From positions 1 through 64,000 of the forward strand of contig NVTE01000004.1 of assembly GCA_002401455.1 (NCBI GenBank): a stretch of 64,000 nucleotides of DNA, given 5' to 3'. Below, piece by piece: positions 54,314-63,107 of the stretch; the stretch's first letter is position 1, and every line of letters begins with the position of its first letter. Origin of the DNA: Alphaproteobacteria bacterium (GTDB taxonomy: Bacteria; Pseudomonadota; Alphaproteobacteria; Sphingomonadales; Emcibacteraceae). The notes below the pieces were generated by a model, which saw only the letters and a program-made list of their open reading frames with translations, was not told where the DNA came from and ran no database searches. Both the position numbers and the translations under genes were made by a program.

Positions 54314-55672
54314 GTGGTGCAATTGGAAACTATATTTGCTTTGTCCAGCGGCAAGGGCCGGGCAGGGGTTTCGGTCATTCGTTTGTCAGGGCCGGAAACA
54401 GATGCTGCTGTCCTGAAGCTTATTGGAAAAGATACGCTGCCGACGCCGCGGGTTGCTCATCTGTGCTGGTTCAGCGATCCAGTGACTGATCAACGGCTCG
54501 ATCATGGTCTTTTGCTTCACTTTCCTGGGCCGAAAAGCTTCACTGGTGAGGATGTGGCTGAGTTTCATATCCACGGTGGCCGGGCTGTCGTCATCGGCTT
54601 TCTGGAAGCCTTGGCCAAGATTCCAGGCCTGCGCACCGCCTTACCCGGAGAATTTACCCGCCGGGCGTTTGATAATGGCAAGATGGACCTGACCGCGGCC
54701 GAGGGACTAGCCGACCTGATCAATGCCGAGACCGAGGCCCAGAGACGGCAGGCCCTCCGATTGATGGACGGTCAGTTGGCAGCGCTCTATGAGGGCTGGC
54801 GCAAAGAAATAATTACCGCCCAGGCCTACCTTGAAGCTGATATTGATTTTGCCGATGAGGAAATTCCCGATGATGTCACCGCCTCGGTGGCGCCAATCGT
54901 CGATCGTCTGCGCACGACGATCCTCCAGCATATGGGCGATGGCTTTAAGGGCGAGCGCATCCGCGACGGCCTGCAGGTGGTGATCCTCGGTGAACCCAAT
55001 ATTGGCAAGTCGACCCTGCTCAATTTTCTGTCGAAGCGGGACGTGGCGATCGTCACCGATATTGCCGGCACCACCCGGGATCTGCTGGAGGTTCATCTGG
55101 ATATTGACGGTTTTCCGGTAACCATTGTCGATACCGCTGGCCTGCGCGATAGTTCTGATGTGGTTGAGGTTGAGGGCATACGCCGGGCGGAAGTCAGGGC
55201 GCGGGCGGCCGATATTAAGATCATTTTGGTGGCGGCAGCTGACTGGCCCAATGTCCCTAGTCGTTTGGTGGATCAGATCGATGAGAATTGCATTATCCTG
55301 CTCAACAAAACAGATCTCCATAGTGTGGAGCCTGATACATTGGTGCAGCCGGATATACCTTGCCTGGCAGTATTGCCGATCTCAGCCAAGCATGAAAATG
55401 GCATGGCCGACTTTCTTAGGTGTCTTTCCCGTGAAGTTGAAAAGCGCATGGAACTGTCCGATACCCCGAACCTGACCCGCCTGCGTCACCGGGAAGCGCT
55501 CGGCGTTTGCCTGGAACATCTGGACCGGTTCAGCGATTCTCGGGACAAGGAACTGGTGTTGCTGGCCGAGGATCTACGCATGGCGGCACGAAATCTGGGT
55601 TCGATCACCGGTCTGATTGATGTTGAAGACATTCTGGATGTGATCTTTTCAGAATTCTGTATCGGCAAATAA
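54314..55672 (+). CDS. mnmE: tRNA-5-carboxymethylaminomethyluridine(34) synthesis GTPase MnmE
   Basis: The 452-residue protein works with MnmG to modify U34 of certain tRNAs. The N-terminal tetrahydrofolate domain (about 1-120, LSSGKGRAGVSVIRLSGP) precedes a helical domain into which the G domain is inserted: GEPNIGKSTLLNFL (about 224-237), DTAGLRDSSDVVE and NKTDL. The C-terminal FCIGK motif carries the essential cysteine. It uses a GTG start, either 54314 or 54317. The partner gene mnmG is 190 bp downstream, separated by a parS site. Confidence 0.96.
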   Translation: MVQLETIFALSSGKGRAGVSVIRLSGPETDAAVLKLIGKDTLPTPRVAHLCWFSDPVTDQRLDHGLLLHFPGPKSFTGEDVAEFHIHGGRAVVIGFLEALAKIPGLRTALPGEFTRRAFDNGKMDLTAAEGLADLINAETEAQRRQALRLMDGQLAALYEGWRKEIITAQAYLEADIDFADEEIPDDVTASVAPIVDRLRTTILQHMGDGFKGERIRDGLQVVILGEPNIGKSTLLNFLSKRDVAIVTDIAGTTRDLLEVHLDIDGFPVTIVDTAGLRDSSDVVEVEGIRRAEVRARAADIKIILVAAADWPNVPSRLVDQIDENCIILLNKTDLHSVEPDTLVQPDIPCLAVLPISAKHENGMADFLRCLSREVEKRMELSDTPNLTRLRHREALGVCLEHLDRFSDSRDKELVLLAEDLRMAARNLGSITGLIDVEDILDVIFSEFCIGK

Positions 55673-55732
55673 CCGGCTGTAACGCCTGGTTTCTCAGGTA
55701 TATTTAACCGTTGACCCTCCGCTTCGAGCCTA

Positions 55733-55748
55733 TGTTTCACGTGAAACA
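55733..55748. other. parS centromere site 1
   Basis: TGTTTCACGTGAAACA is a perfect 16-bp palindrome identical to the alphaproteobacterial parS consensus. It lies in the 190-bp gap between mnmE and mnmG, about 2.4 kb before parA and about 8 kb from the predicted origin. ParB would nucleate here. Confidence 0.95.
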
Positions 55749-55862
55749 TGCCCGGACCGGGGCAGGGGCCAAAACAGCCTTTGACTTTGTTTTGCGAAAA
55801 AACTAGAGTCCTCTTCTTGAGCTATGGTGCAATCAACAGGTTTTTTCAGAGTATACACTTCT

Positions 55863-57725
55863 ATGATCCATTATGATGTCATTGTAATTGGCGGCGGTCA
55901 TGCCGGATGTGAGGCCGCGGCCGCATCAGCGCGCTTTGGCGCCCGGACCCTGCTTATCAGTCATAAAATCGAAACCATCGGCGAAATGTCCTGTAATCCG
56001 GCCATCGGTGGCTTGGGCAAGGGTCATCTGGTGCGGGAAATCGACGCCCTTGATGGGGTCATGGGCCGGGTGATTGATGATGCTGGCATCCAGTTCCGCA
56101 TGCTCAATAAACGTAAAGGTCCGGCGGTACGCGGTCCCCGGGCCCAGGCTGATCGGAAACTGTACCGGGGGGCCATGCAGGACCTAATACTCAACTATCC
56201 CAACCTTGATGTTAAAGGCGCGGCTGTGGAAGACCTGATGCTGGAGCCTGATGGTGAGCGCCAGCGGGTAACCGGGGTGATCACCGCTGATGGCACAGAG
56301 GTTCAGGCTGGCCGGGTGATCCTGACTACGGGTACTTTCTTACGCGGTATGATCCACATCGGCGACAAACAAATTCCGGCCGGCCGGGTCGGCGAGGCAC
56401 CGTCTTTGGGCCTATCAGAAACCTTGATGAAGGCTGGCTTTACCCTGGACCGGCTGAAGACCGGTACCCCGGCGCGGCTCGACGGCACGACCATTGACTG
56501 GTCGGTGTGCACGGTCCAGCCCGGCGACAATCCGCCGGTGCCTTTCTCCTTTATGACCAAGCAGATAACCGTGCCGCAGATCGCCTGTCATATCACCCAT
56601 ACAACAGATAAAACCCATGACCTGATCCGGGCCAACTTGTCAAAATCCGCCATGTACAGTGGTAATATCGAGGGGGTGGGCCCGCGCTATTGCCCATCGA
56701 TTGAGGATAAGGTGGTCCGCTTTGCCGATAAATCCTCGCACCAGATATTCCTGGAGCCCGAGGGGCTGGATGATGATACGGTCTATCCCAACGGCATCTC
56801 GACTTCGTTGCCGGAAGAGGTTCAATATGACTATATCCGGACCATTCCCGGCCTGGAAAATGTCACCATCAAGCAATATGGCTATGCCATCGAATATGAT
56901 TTTGTCGATCCGCGGGAGCTGTCGGTAACCTTGGAGACCCGGCGGATTTCCGGCCTGTATTTTGCCGGTCAGATCAATGGCACCACAGGTTACGAGGAGG
57001 CCGCAGCCCAGGGCTTGATGGCCGGCTTCAATGCCGCGCGTTCGGCTGCTGGTAATACAGCCTTTATCCTTGACCGGGCCGATGCCTATATCGGGGTGAT
57101 GATTGATGATCTGGTGACCAAGGGCACGCGGGAGCCTTACCGCATGTTCACCAGCCGGGCGGAATATCGCCTGAAGCTGCGGTCGGATAATGCCGATCAG
57201 CGTCTGACTCAACTTGGCCTGAAAGCTGGTGTCGTTGGTCAGGGCCGAGAAAAGCTGTTTCAGAGCAAGATGGATGACATGATCAAATACGGCGACATGG
57301 TCGAGAATTTAAGCATTACTCCCAATAAGGCCGCGACCTTTGGCATGAAGATAAATCAGGACGGGGTCAGGCGGTCAGCTAAAACCCTATTGTCCTATGC
57401 CAACATCACCATGGTTGATGTGGTAAAAATCTGGCCTGAACTCAGTGAAATCCCGAGCGACATCGTCGAACAGATTGAGATTGATGCCACCTATAGTGCG
57501 TATCTTGAACGGCAAGATGCCGATATCCTGGCTTTTCGTAAGGATGAAAACCTGCTGTTGCCCCAGGATATTGACTATGCGGCCATCGGCGGGTTGTCTA
57601 ATGAGGTCCGGGAAAAGTTGGCTCAATCCCGTCCGGCGACCCTTGGCTCTGCGGCCCGCCTGTCCGGGGTAACCCCTGTTGCACTCAATAGTCTGCTCAG
57701 ATATGTTAAAAAGAAGGTTATTTAG
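55863..57725 (+). CDS. mnmG: tRNA uridine-5-carboxymethylaminomethyl modification enzyme MnmG (GidA)
   Basis: The 620-residue FAD protein forms the MnmE-MnmG complex that builds the cmnm5 side chain at U34. The FAD fingerprint [20 protein letters not shown] (about 7-26), the [20 protein letters not shown] segment (about 43-62), and the [18 protein letters not shown] motif (about 375) are present. The track start is 13 residues early; ATG 55863 gives the family-standard [12 protein letters not shown]. rsmG follows after 6 bp, so the two are one unit. Confidence 0.96.
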   Translation: MIHYDVIVIGGGHAGCEAAAASARFGARTLLISHKIETIGEMSCNPAIGGLGKGHLVREIDALDGVMGRVIDDAGIQFRMLNKRKGPAVRGPRAQADRKLYRGAMQDLILNYPNLDVKGAAVEDLMLEPDGERQRVTGVITADGTEVQAGRVILTTGTFLRGMIHIGDKQIPAGRVGEAPSLGLSETLMKAGFTLDRLKTGTPARLDGTTIDWSVCTVQPGDNPPVPFSFMTKQITVPQIACHITHTTDKTHDLIRANLSKSAMYSGNIEGVGPRYCPSIEDKVVRFADKSSHQIFLEPEGLDDDTVYPNGISTSLPEEVQYDYIRTIPGLENVTIKQYGYAIEYDFVDPRELSVTLETRRISGLYFAGQINGTTGYEEAAAQGLMAGFNAARSAAGNTAFILDRADAYIGVMIDDLVTKGTREPYRMFTSRAEYRLKLRSDNADQRLTQLGLKAGVVGQGREKLFQSKMDDMIKYGDMVENLSITPNKAATFGMKINQDGVRRSAKTLLSYANITMVDVVKIWPELSEIPSDIVEQIEIDATYSAYLERQDADILAFRKDENLLLPQDIDYAAIGGLSNEVREKLAQSRPATLGSAARLSGVTPVALNSLLRYVKKKVI

Positions 57726-57731
57726 ACAACT

Positions 57732-58373
57732 ATGCCACAGATACTTTCCGAGAAAAAGTTTTTTGATATCATCAATGTTTCACGTGAAACACAGGAAAAC
57801 ATTCGTCTTTATGCGGGGTTGCTGACAAAATGGCAGAAAAAAATCAATTTGGTCAGCGAGACGACTTTGCCTGATCTATGGTCCCGCCACTTCTATGACA
57901 GTTACCAGCTTAAAAAGTTGTTTGATGTGTCTCGGGCTGAAAATTCCGGACAAAAGCTACAAATTCTTGATATTGGCAGTGGTGCCGGCTTTCCAGGTCT
58001 GTTACTGTCGATGCTTGACCTTGGCACCTTCCACATGGTGGAAAGTAACGGCAAAAAAAGCACCTTCATGCGGCAGGTGATCCGGCAGACCAACTGCAAG
58101 GCCATTGTCCACACGGCGCGGGCGGAAGAACTTACAGCCTTCCCTGTAGACTATATTATTTCGCGAGCCTGTGCGTCTCTGAATAAGCTGTTTGATCTGG
58201 GGCGAAACTTCATTCGGGAAGACACGATTTGTCTGTTTTTAAAGGGCCAGATTGCAGATCAGGAAATTGAAGAAGCCAGAGCCAATTGGTCATTCGAAGT
58301 TGAAAAGTTCACAAGTGTCAGCGCCGAATCCGGCGTGATACTGAAACTCAGTCATATAAAGGCTTTGAGGTAG
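57732..58373 (+). CDS. rsmG: 16S rRNA (guanine(527)-N7)-methyltransferase RsmG (GidB)
   Basis: The 213-residue SAM methyltransferase has ILDIGSGAGFPGLLLSML (about 78-95) and the SNGKKSTFMRQVIRQ segment typical of RsmG. It methylates G527 in 16S rRNA; loss gives low-level streptomycin resistance in other bacteria. The N-terminal NVSRETQE (about 15-22) is encoded by a parS site (57776-57791), so the protein sequence is constrained by the centromere. It is followed by parA after 25 bp. Confidence 0.95.
   Translation: MPQILSEKKFFDIINVSRETQENIRLYAGLLTKWQKKINLVSETTLPDLWSRHFYDSYQLKKLFDVSRAENSGQKLQILDIGSGAGFPGLLLSMLDLGTFHMVESNGKKSTFMRQVIRQTNCKAIVHTARAEELTAFPVDYIISRACASLNKLFDLGRNFIREDTICLFLKGQIADQEIEEARANWSFEVEKFTSVSAESGVILKLSHIKALR
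57776..57791. other. parS centromere site 2, inside rsmG
   Basis: A second perfect TGTTTCACGTGAAACA lies within codons 15-20 of rsmG, 2,043 bp from the first and about 0.6 kb before parA. Coding for VSRET through the site is seen in other alphaproteobacterial gidB genes. Confidence 0.95.
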
Positions 58374-58398
58374 TTTTTAAAAGGGAAGGGTACTGAAT

Positions 58399-59208
58399 AT
58401 GTCCACAAAGTTATCCACAGGCGCTAAAAAGACAGAAATCATTGCCATCGCTAACCAAAAGGGCGGTGTCGGTAAAACCACAACGACAATTAATCTTGCC
58501 ACGGCGCTAGCCGCAGCGGGACGGAAAGTCCTGCTGATCGACATGGACCCCCAAGGGAATGCCAGTACCGGGCTTGGCCTGGAACGGGACAAGCGCGACA
58601 ATAGTATTTATGAAATTATTATGGGTGAGCTCACCTTGGCAGAGGCGGTGGTCCCGTCCATGGTGCCCGGATTATCTTTGGTCCCCTCGACGGTGGATCT
58701 TGTGGGTGCGGAACTCGAACTTGTCAATGATAGCCAGCGGACCTATCGTCTGCGCAAAGCTCTGCAGGACCCGATCATTGATGAATTTGACTATGTATTG
58801 ATTGATTGTCCACCCTCTTTAAGCCTGTTGACCCTTAACTCTTTGGCGGCCGCTGGTTCGGTAATTGTCCCGTTGCAATGTGAATTCTTCGCGCTTGAGG
58901 GCCTGAGCTTACTTTTGCGGACCATAGAAACAGTGAAAGCCAACTTTAATCCATCCTTGATTATGGAAGGGGTGGTGCTGACCATGTATGATGGTCGTAA
59001 CAACCTCTCTAGCCAAGTGGCCAATGATGTGCGGAGTTATTTGGGACAAAAGGTGTTCAAGACCGTGATCCCTCGTAATGTGCGGGTGTCAGAGGCGCCG
59101 TCCCACGGTAAACCGGTTTTACTTTATGATTACAAATGCACCGGCAGTCAGGCCTATATCCGACTGGCCCAGGAATTATTGCGGCGCAAAACCACCAAAG
59201 CGGCTTAA
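58399..59208 (+). CDS. parA: Chromosome partitioning ATPase ParA (Soj)
   Basis: The 269-residue ATPase has the deviant Walker A QKGGVGKTTTTINLATALAA (about 20-39), Walker A' DMDPQGNASTGLG (about 50-62) and Walker B VLIDCPPSLSLLTLNSL (about 133-149). It moves ParB-parS complexes over the nucleoid. The ATG is preceded by AAGGGAAGGG. It lies 25 bp after rsmG and 47 bp before parB. Confidence 0.97.
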   Translation: MSTKLSTGAKKTEIIAIANQKGGVGKTTTTINLATALAAAGRKVLLIDMDPQGNASTGLGLERDKRDNSIYEIIMGELTLAEAVVPSMVPGLSLVPSTVDLVGAELELVNDSQRTYRLRKALQDPIIDEFDYVLIDCPPSLSLLTLNSLAAAGSVIVPLQCEFFALEGLSLLLRTIETVKANFNPSLIMEGVVLTMYDGRNNLSSQVANDVRSYLGQKVFKTVIPRNVRVSEAPSHGKPVLLYDYKCTGSQAYIRLAQELLRRKTTKAA

Positions 59209-59255
59209 ACACTACCAGCGGCAGAGACATCAGAAAATCAAGGAATAGTCCAAAA

Positions 59256-60176
59256 ATGGCAGTTAAGACACAAGTTAAAAAGGCCCCTGCAAAACATAAG
59301 AAAACCATGGGTTTAGGTCGAGGTCTCTCCGCATTGATGAGCTCGACAGATAAGGAATATGCCAATATAGCGGGTCCTGAATCGGCCCGGGACAGGGACT
59401 TACCCATTGAATTTCTGGTACCCAACCCCTATCAGCCCCGGGTTTATTTTGATGAACAGAAGTCAGCAGACTTGATTCAGTCCATTAAAGAGCGGGGTAT
59501 CTTACAGCCCCTTCTTGTGCGGCGGCGCGGAAACCTGGATGAATATGAAATCATTGCCGGTGAGAGACGGTGGCGGGCAGCACAGGCCGCGGGCCTGCAT
59601 AATGTTCCGGTTCTGATCCGGGAAATGACCGATGCGGAAGCGCTTGAGATTGCTCTGATTGAAAATATTCAGCGCCACGACCTGAGCCCCATAGAGGAAG
59701 CCATGGGCTATAAGCGACTAATGGACGAATTTCACCATACCCAGGAACAATTGAGCCATGTGGTCGGCAAAAGCCGGAGTCATATTGCTAATATGCTGCG
59801 GCTTCTGGCCCTGCCGGAACCCGTTCGTCAATTGGTGTCTGAGGGAAAATTGAGTATGGGCCATGCCCGCGCCCTGGTGACGGTGGAGAATGCCGAAAGT
59901 CTGGCCCAGAGAATCCTCAAAGAAGGTCTCAGTGTCCGTCAGGTGGAGGCTATTGCCAAGAAAGGTAAGGCCCCCTCTCGGGTGGCCTCAAAAAGGGCCG
60001 CAAAATCATACAAGCTTGAAAAAGATGCCGATACCGTCGCGCTGGAAAATGACCTGTCTTTGGCCCTAGGCGTTACGGTGTCCATTGATTTTAACAGTGA
60101 TGAAAGCGGGGAATTGCGGTTGTGCTATAAAAGTCTGGAACAACTGGACGATATTTGCCAACGCTTGAACGGCTAA
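59256..60176 (+). CDS. parB: Chromosome partitioning protein ParB (Spo0J), parS-binding CTPase
   Basis: The 306-residue protein begins with a basic extension, then GLGRGLSALM (the ParA-stimulating segment, about 20-29) and the N-terminal CTPase domain with LVPNPYQPRVYF (near 52-63), GERRWRAAQAAG (near 108-119) and ENIQRHDLSPIEEA (near 139-152). The central HTH around VVGKSRSHIANMLRLLALP reads parS, and a C-terminal dimerisation domain ends at about 306. The track start is 40 codons too early; ATG 59256 follows AAGGAAT. Both parS sites lie within 4 kb. Confidence 0.97.
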   Translation: MAVKTQVKKAPAKHKKTMGLGRGLSALMSSTDKEYANIAGPESARDRDLPIEFLVPNPYQPRVYFDEQKSADLIQSIKERGILQPLLVRRRGNLDEYEIIAGERRWRAAQAAGLHNVPVLIREMTDAEALEIALIENIQRHDLSPIEEAMGYKRLMDEFHHTQEQLSHVVGKSRSHIANMLRLLALPEPVRQLVSEGKLSMGHARALVTVENAESLAQRILKEGLSVRQVEAIAKKGKAPSRVASKRAAKSYKLEKDADTVALENDLSLALGVTVSIDFNSDESGELRLCYKSLEQLDDICQRLNG

Positions 60177-60191
60177 GGGGTTTAGGGTTCC

Positions 60192-60210
60192 GGCAGGGCT
60201 AAACCCTGCC
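60192..60210 (+). terminator. Hairpin after parB (weak terminator)
   Basis: GGCAGGG-CTAAA-CCCTGCC is a perfect 7-bp stem 15 bp after the parB stop. It lacks a T-run, so it may act as a Rho-aided or RNA-stabilising 3' end rather than as an intrinsic terminator. Confidence 0.5.
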
Positions 60211-60300
60211 CACAGATCATAATTTCCTTTGATAAAGTAAAAATATACCCGAAAACCTAGGTATTTTAAGCTTAAAACGACCATTTTACTCTGAATTATA

Positions 60301-60348
60301 TTGACAAGGGGTCAAATAAACCCCATTTAATATAGTACCATTATGGTA
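60301..60348 (+). promoter_or_regulatory. Candidate suf operon promoter with two operator-like dyads
   Basis: A perfect TTGACA (60301-60306) lies within the dyad TTGAC-AAGGG-GTCAA (60301-60315). Downstream are AT-rich -10 candidates (TTTAAT 60326-60331 with a long 19-bp spacer, or TATAGT 60331-60336) and a second dyad TACCAT-T-ATGGTA (60336-60348). The Rrf2 start codon is 40 bp further on. The dyads are likely sites for the Rrf2 regulator itself. They do not match the E. coli IscR type 1 consensus. Confidence 0.55.
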
Positions 60349-60388
60349 TGGATTGCTGGCTCCGAAATTTATTCAGGAGGGAGTTGAA

Positions 60389-60856
60389 ATGATCAAGCTA
60401 TCAAATCTGGCCGATTATGCCGTTGAACTGATGTGTTGTATTGCCCTGAAACCGGCGGATGTGCATTCCTCTGTCGGGCTGGCGGATTTTACCCAAATTC
60501 ATCTGCCGACGGTCAGTAAGATTTTAGGTACGTTGGTGCGGGCGGGTCTGCTCACTTCTCACCGGGGCCTTAATGGCGGCTTTACCCTTAGGCGTCCGGC
60601 TGATGAAATAACGATCACGAATATAATCGAGGCTGTGGATGGCCCGGTTCAGCTGACCAATTGCCTGGGCGAGGGCGAGTCCGACTGTGGCCGGATCAGC
60701 AGCTGTGGCACCCGCAGCCAGTGGTACAGGATTAATGAGGCGGTGAAGGATGCTCTGGGGAGTGTTCTGTTATGTCATATGATCGAAAGCGTGCCCGACT
60801 TTATCGGTGACGGCACGGCGGACGATCTGCCTCTGATAAGTAAGTTAATTAACTAG
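60389..60856 (+). CDS. Rrf2-family regulator of the SUF Fe-S assembly operon (IscR-like)
   Basis: The 155-residue regulator has the Rrf2 winged helix ([14 protein letters not shown], then a [17 protein letters not shown] recognition helix, about 1-85) and three cysteines in [19 protein letters not shown] (about 90-108). These match the [Fe-S] ligand pattern of IscR-like sensors. ATG 60389 follows a strong AGGAGG. Co-orientation with sufB 11 bp downstream identifies it as the suf regulator, expected to repress when its cluster is loaded; that behaviour is inferred from relatives. Confidence 0.92.
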   Translation: MIKLSNLADYAVELMCCIALKPADVHSSVGLADFTQIHLPTVSKILGTLVRAGLLTSHRGLNGGFTLRRPADEITITNIIEAVDGPVQLTNCLGEGESDCGRISSCGTRSQWYRINEAVKDALGSVLLCHMIESVPDFIGDGTADDLPLISKLIN

Positions 60857-60867
60857 GTTTTAAGAAA

Positions 60868-62322
60868 ATGGTAGCAACAAAAGAAGCTCAGCAAACCGTA
60901 GAAGAGGTCAGTGGCGAATATAAATATGGTTTCGTCACCGAAATTGAGACGGAAAAAGCCCCTAAAGGCTTGAACGAAGATGTTATCCGTTTCATCTCCG
61001 CCAAAAAGAAGGAACCAGAGTGGCTGCTGGCCTGGCGTCTGAAAGCCTATGCCAAGTGGCTGACCATGGAAGAGCCGACCTGGGCGATGGTTGATTATCC
61101 AAAAATTGATTTTCAGGACATCTATTATTATGCCGCGCCCAAATCGGCGGAAGACGGGCCAAAAAGCCTGGAAGACGTTGATCCGGAACTGTTGCGCACC
61201 TATGAAAAACTAGGTATTTCCCTGAAAGAACAAGAGGTTCTGTCCGGTGTTGCGGTTGATATCGTCTTTGATAGTGTCTCTGTGGCGACCACCTTCCGCA
61301 AGAAGCTGAAGGAAGCAGGTATTATCTTCTGTTCCATATCAGAAGCGGCCCATGATTATCCGGAGATGATGAAGAAATACCTCGGCTCCGTGGTGCCGGT
61401 GGCCGATAACTATTATTCTGCTCTCAACAGCGCGGTCTTCACCGACGGCACTTTTGTTTATATCCCCAAGGGCGTGCGCTGCCCCATGGAACTCAGCACC
61501 TATTTCCGGATCAATGAGGCCAATACCGGTCAGTTTGAACGGACGATCATCATTGCCGATGAGGGGTCTTATGTCTCTTATCTTGAGGGCTGCACAGCGC
61601 CTCAGCGCGATGAGAATCAGCTTCACGCGGCGGTGGTTGAACTGGTCACCCATGACGATGCCGAAATTAAATATTCTACGGTCCAGAACTGGTATCCGGG
61701 CGATAAGGACGGCAAGGGCGGCATTTATAACTTCGTTACCAAGCGCGGGGCCTGCCGGGGCAAAAATTCAAAGATTTCCTGGACCCAGGTTGAAACCGGC
61801 TCTGCCATTACCTGGAAATACCCCAGTTGCCTGCTGATCGGGGATAATTCGGTCGGGGAATTCTATTCCGTTGCCATCACCAATAATTATCAGCAGGCCG
61901 ATACGGGCACCAAGATGATCCATATCGGGAAAAATACCTCGAGCACGATCATCTCCAAAGGCATTAGCGCCGGTAAGTCCCAGGCCACCTACCGGGGTCT
62001 GGTCAAGGTCCTGCCCGGGGCGGAAAATGCCCGCAACTTCACCCAGTGTGACAGCCTGCTGATCGGCGACCTCTGCGGTGCTCATACGGTGCCCTATATT
62101 GAAATTAAAAACCCCACCGCTCAGGTCGAGCATGAAGCCACCACCTCCAAGATCAGTGATGAGCAGTTATTTTACTGTCTGCAGCGCGGCCTTGAAGTGG
62201 AAGATGCCGTTGCCTTGATTGTCAACGGTTTCTGTAAGGACGTGATGCAGAACCTGCCCATGGAATTCGCCGTGGAAGCCCAGAAATTACTCGGCATCAG
62301 CCTCGAAGGCAGTGTTGGTTAA
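60868..62322 (+). CDS. sufB: Fe-S cluster assembly scaffold SufB
   Basis: The 484-residue protein is the scaffold of the SufBCD complex. Visible are the N-terminal helical region with KPEW-like [13 protein letters not shown] (about 50-62), the beta-helix with the [27 protein letters not shown] region (about 177-205), [19 protein letters not shown] and the SDSLLIG-like [19 protein letters not shown] (about 391-409), which holds the conserved cysteine. The ribosome site is weak (GGTTTTAAGAAA). sufC follows after 24 bp. Confidence 0.96.
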   Translation: MVATKEAQQTVEEVSGEYKYGFVTEIETEKAPKGLNEDVIRFISAKKKEPEWLLAWRLKAYAKWLTMEEPTWAMVDYPKIDFQDIYYYAAPKSAEDGPKSLEDVDPELLRTYEKLGISLKEQEVLSGVAVDIVFDSVSVATTFRKKLKEAGIIFCSISEAAHDYPEMMKKYLGSVVPVADNYYSALNSAVFTDGTFVYIPKGVRCPMELSTYFRINEANTGQFERTIIIADEGSYVSYLEGCTAPQRDENQLHAAVVELVTHDDAEIKYSTVQNWYPGDKDGKGGIYNFVTKRGACRGKNSKISWTQVETGSAITWKYPSCLLIGDNSVGEFYSVAITNNYQQADTGTKMIHIGKNTSSTIISKGISAGKSQATYRGLVKVLPGAENARNFTQCDSLLIGDLCGAHTVPYIEIKNPTAQVEHEATTSKISDEQLFYCLQRGLEVEDAVALIVNGFCKDVMQNLPMEFAVEAQKLLGISLEGSVG

Positions 62323-62346
62323 GACAACTTAAAGAGATTAAAAGAA

Positions 62347-63102
62347 ATGTTGGAAATTAAGAATTTACATGTATCTGTCGGCGGCAAGGAAATCCTCAAA
62401 GGGGTCAACCTGACCATGAAATCGGGTGAAGTTCACGCGATCATGGGGCCCAATGGTGCCGGTAAAAGTACCCTGTCCTATGCCATCTGTGGCAAAGACG
62501 GTTATGAGATCACAGAAGGCACTGTCACCTATAACGGTAAGGACTTACTGGATATGGAACCCGATCAGCGGGCCGGCGAAGGCTTGTTCCTGGGCTTTCA
62601 GTATCCGGTGGAAATCCCCGGTGTCTCAAACATGAATTTCCTACGTTCGGCCCTCAACAGCCAGCGCCGTTATCGGGGTGGTAAGGATATGCCGGCGGTG
62701 GAATTTTTGAAACTTGTTCGGGCCAAGGCCAAAGAACTGGATATGGATGCTGAAATGCTGAAGCGTCCGGTCAATGTTGGCTTTTCCGGCGGCGAAAAGA
62801 AACGCAACGAAATGGTTCAGATGGCGGTGCTCAACCCGAGCCTGGCGGTGCTGGATGAGACCGATTCCGGGCTCGATATTGATGCCTTGAAAGTTGTTTC
62901 CGATGGTATCAATCGCCTGCGTAGTCCGGAAAACTCCATCCTGATGATCACCCACTACCAGCGGCTTCTGGACTATGTGGTGCCGGACTTTGTTCATATC
63001 ATGGCCGATGGCAAGATCGTCAGAACCGGGGACAAGACCCTGGCGATTGACCTGGAAGAAAAGGGCTATGTCGGTCTGGGTATCACGGAAAACGCGGCGT
63101 AA
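62347..63102 (+). CDS. sufC: Fe-S cluster assembly ATPase SufC
   Basis: The 251-residue ABC-type ATPase has Walker A GPNGAGKSTLSYAICG (about 37-52), the SufC variant of the signature loop FSGGEKKRNEM (about 147-157), Walker B LAVLDETDSGLDIDALK and the switch histidine in ILMITHYQRLLDYV. It powers the SufBCD scaffold in the cytosol. sufD starts 5 bp downstream. Confidence 0.97.
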   Translation: MLEIKNLHVSVGGKEILKGVNLTMKSGEVHAIMGPNGAGKSTLSYAICGKDGYEITEGTVTYNGKDLLDMEPDQRAGEGLFLGFQYPVEIPGVSNMNFLRSALNSQRRYRGGKDMPAVEFLKLVRAKAKELDMDAEMLKRPVNVGFSGGEKKRNEMVQMAVLNPSLAVLDETDSGLDIDALKVVSDGINRLRSPENSILMITHYQRLLDYVVPDFVHIMADGKIVRTGDKTLAIDLEEKGYVGLGITENAA

Positions 63103-63107
63103 TTGAT

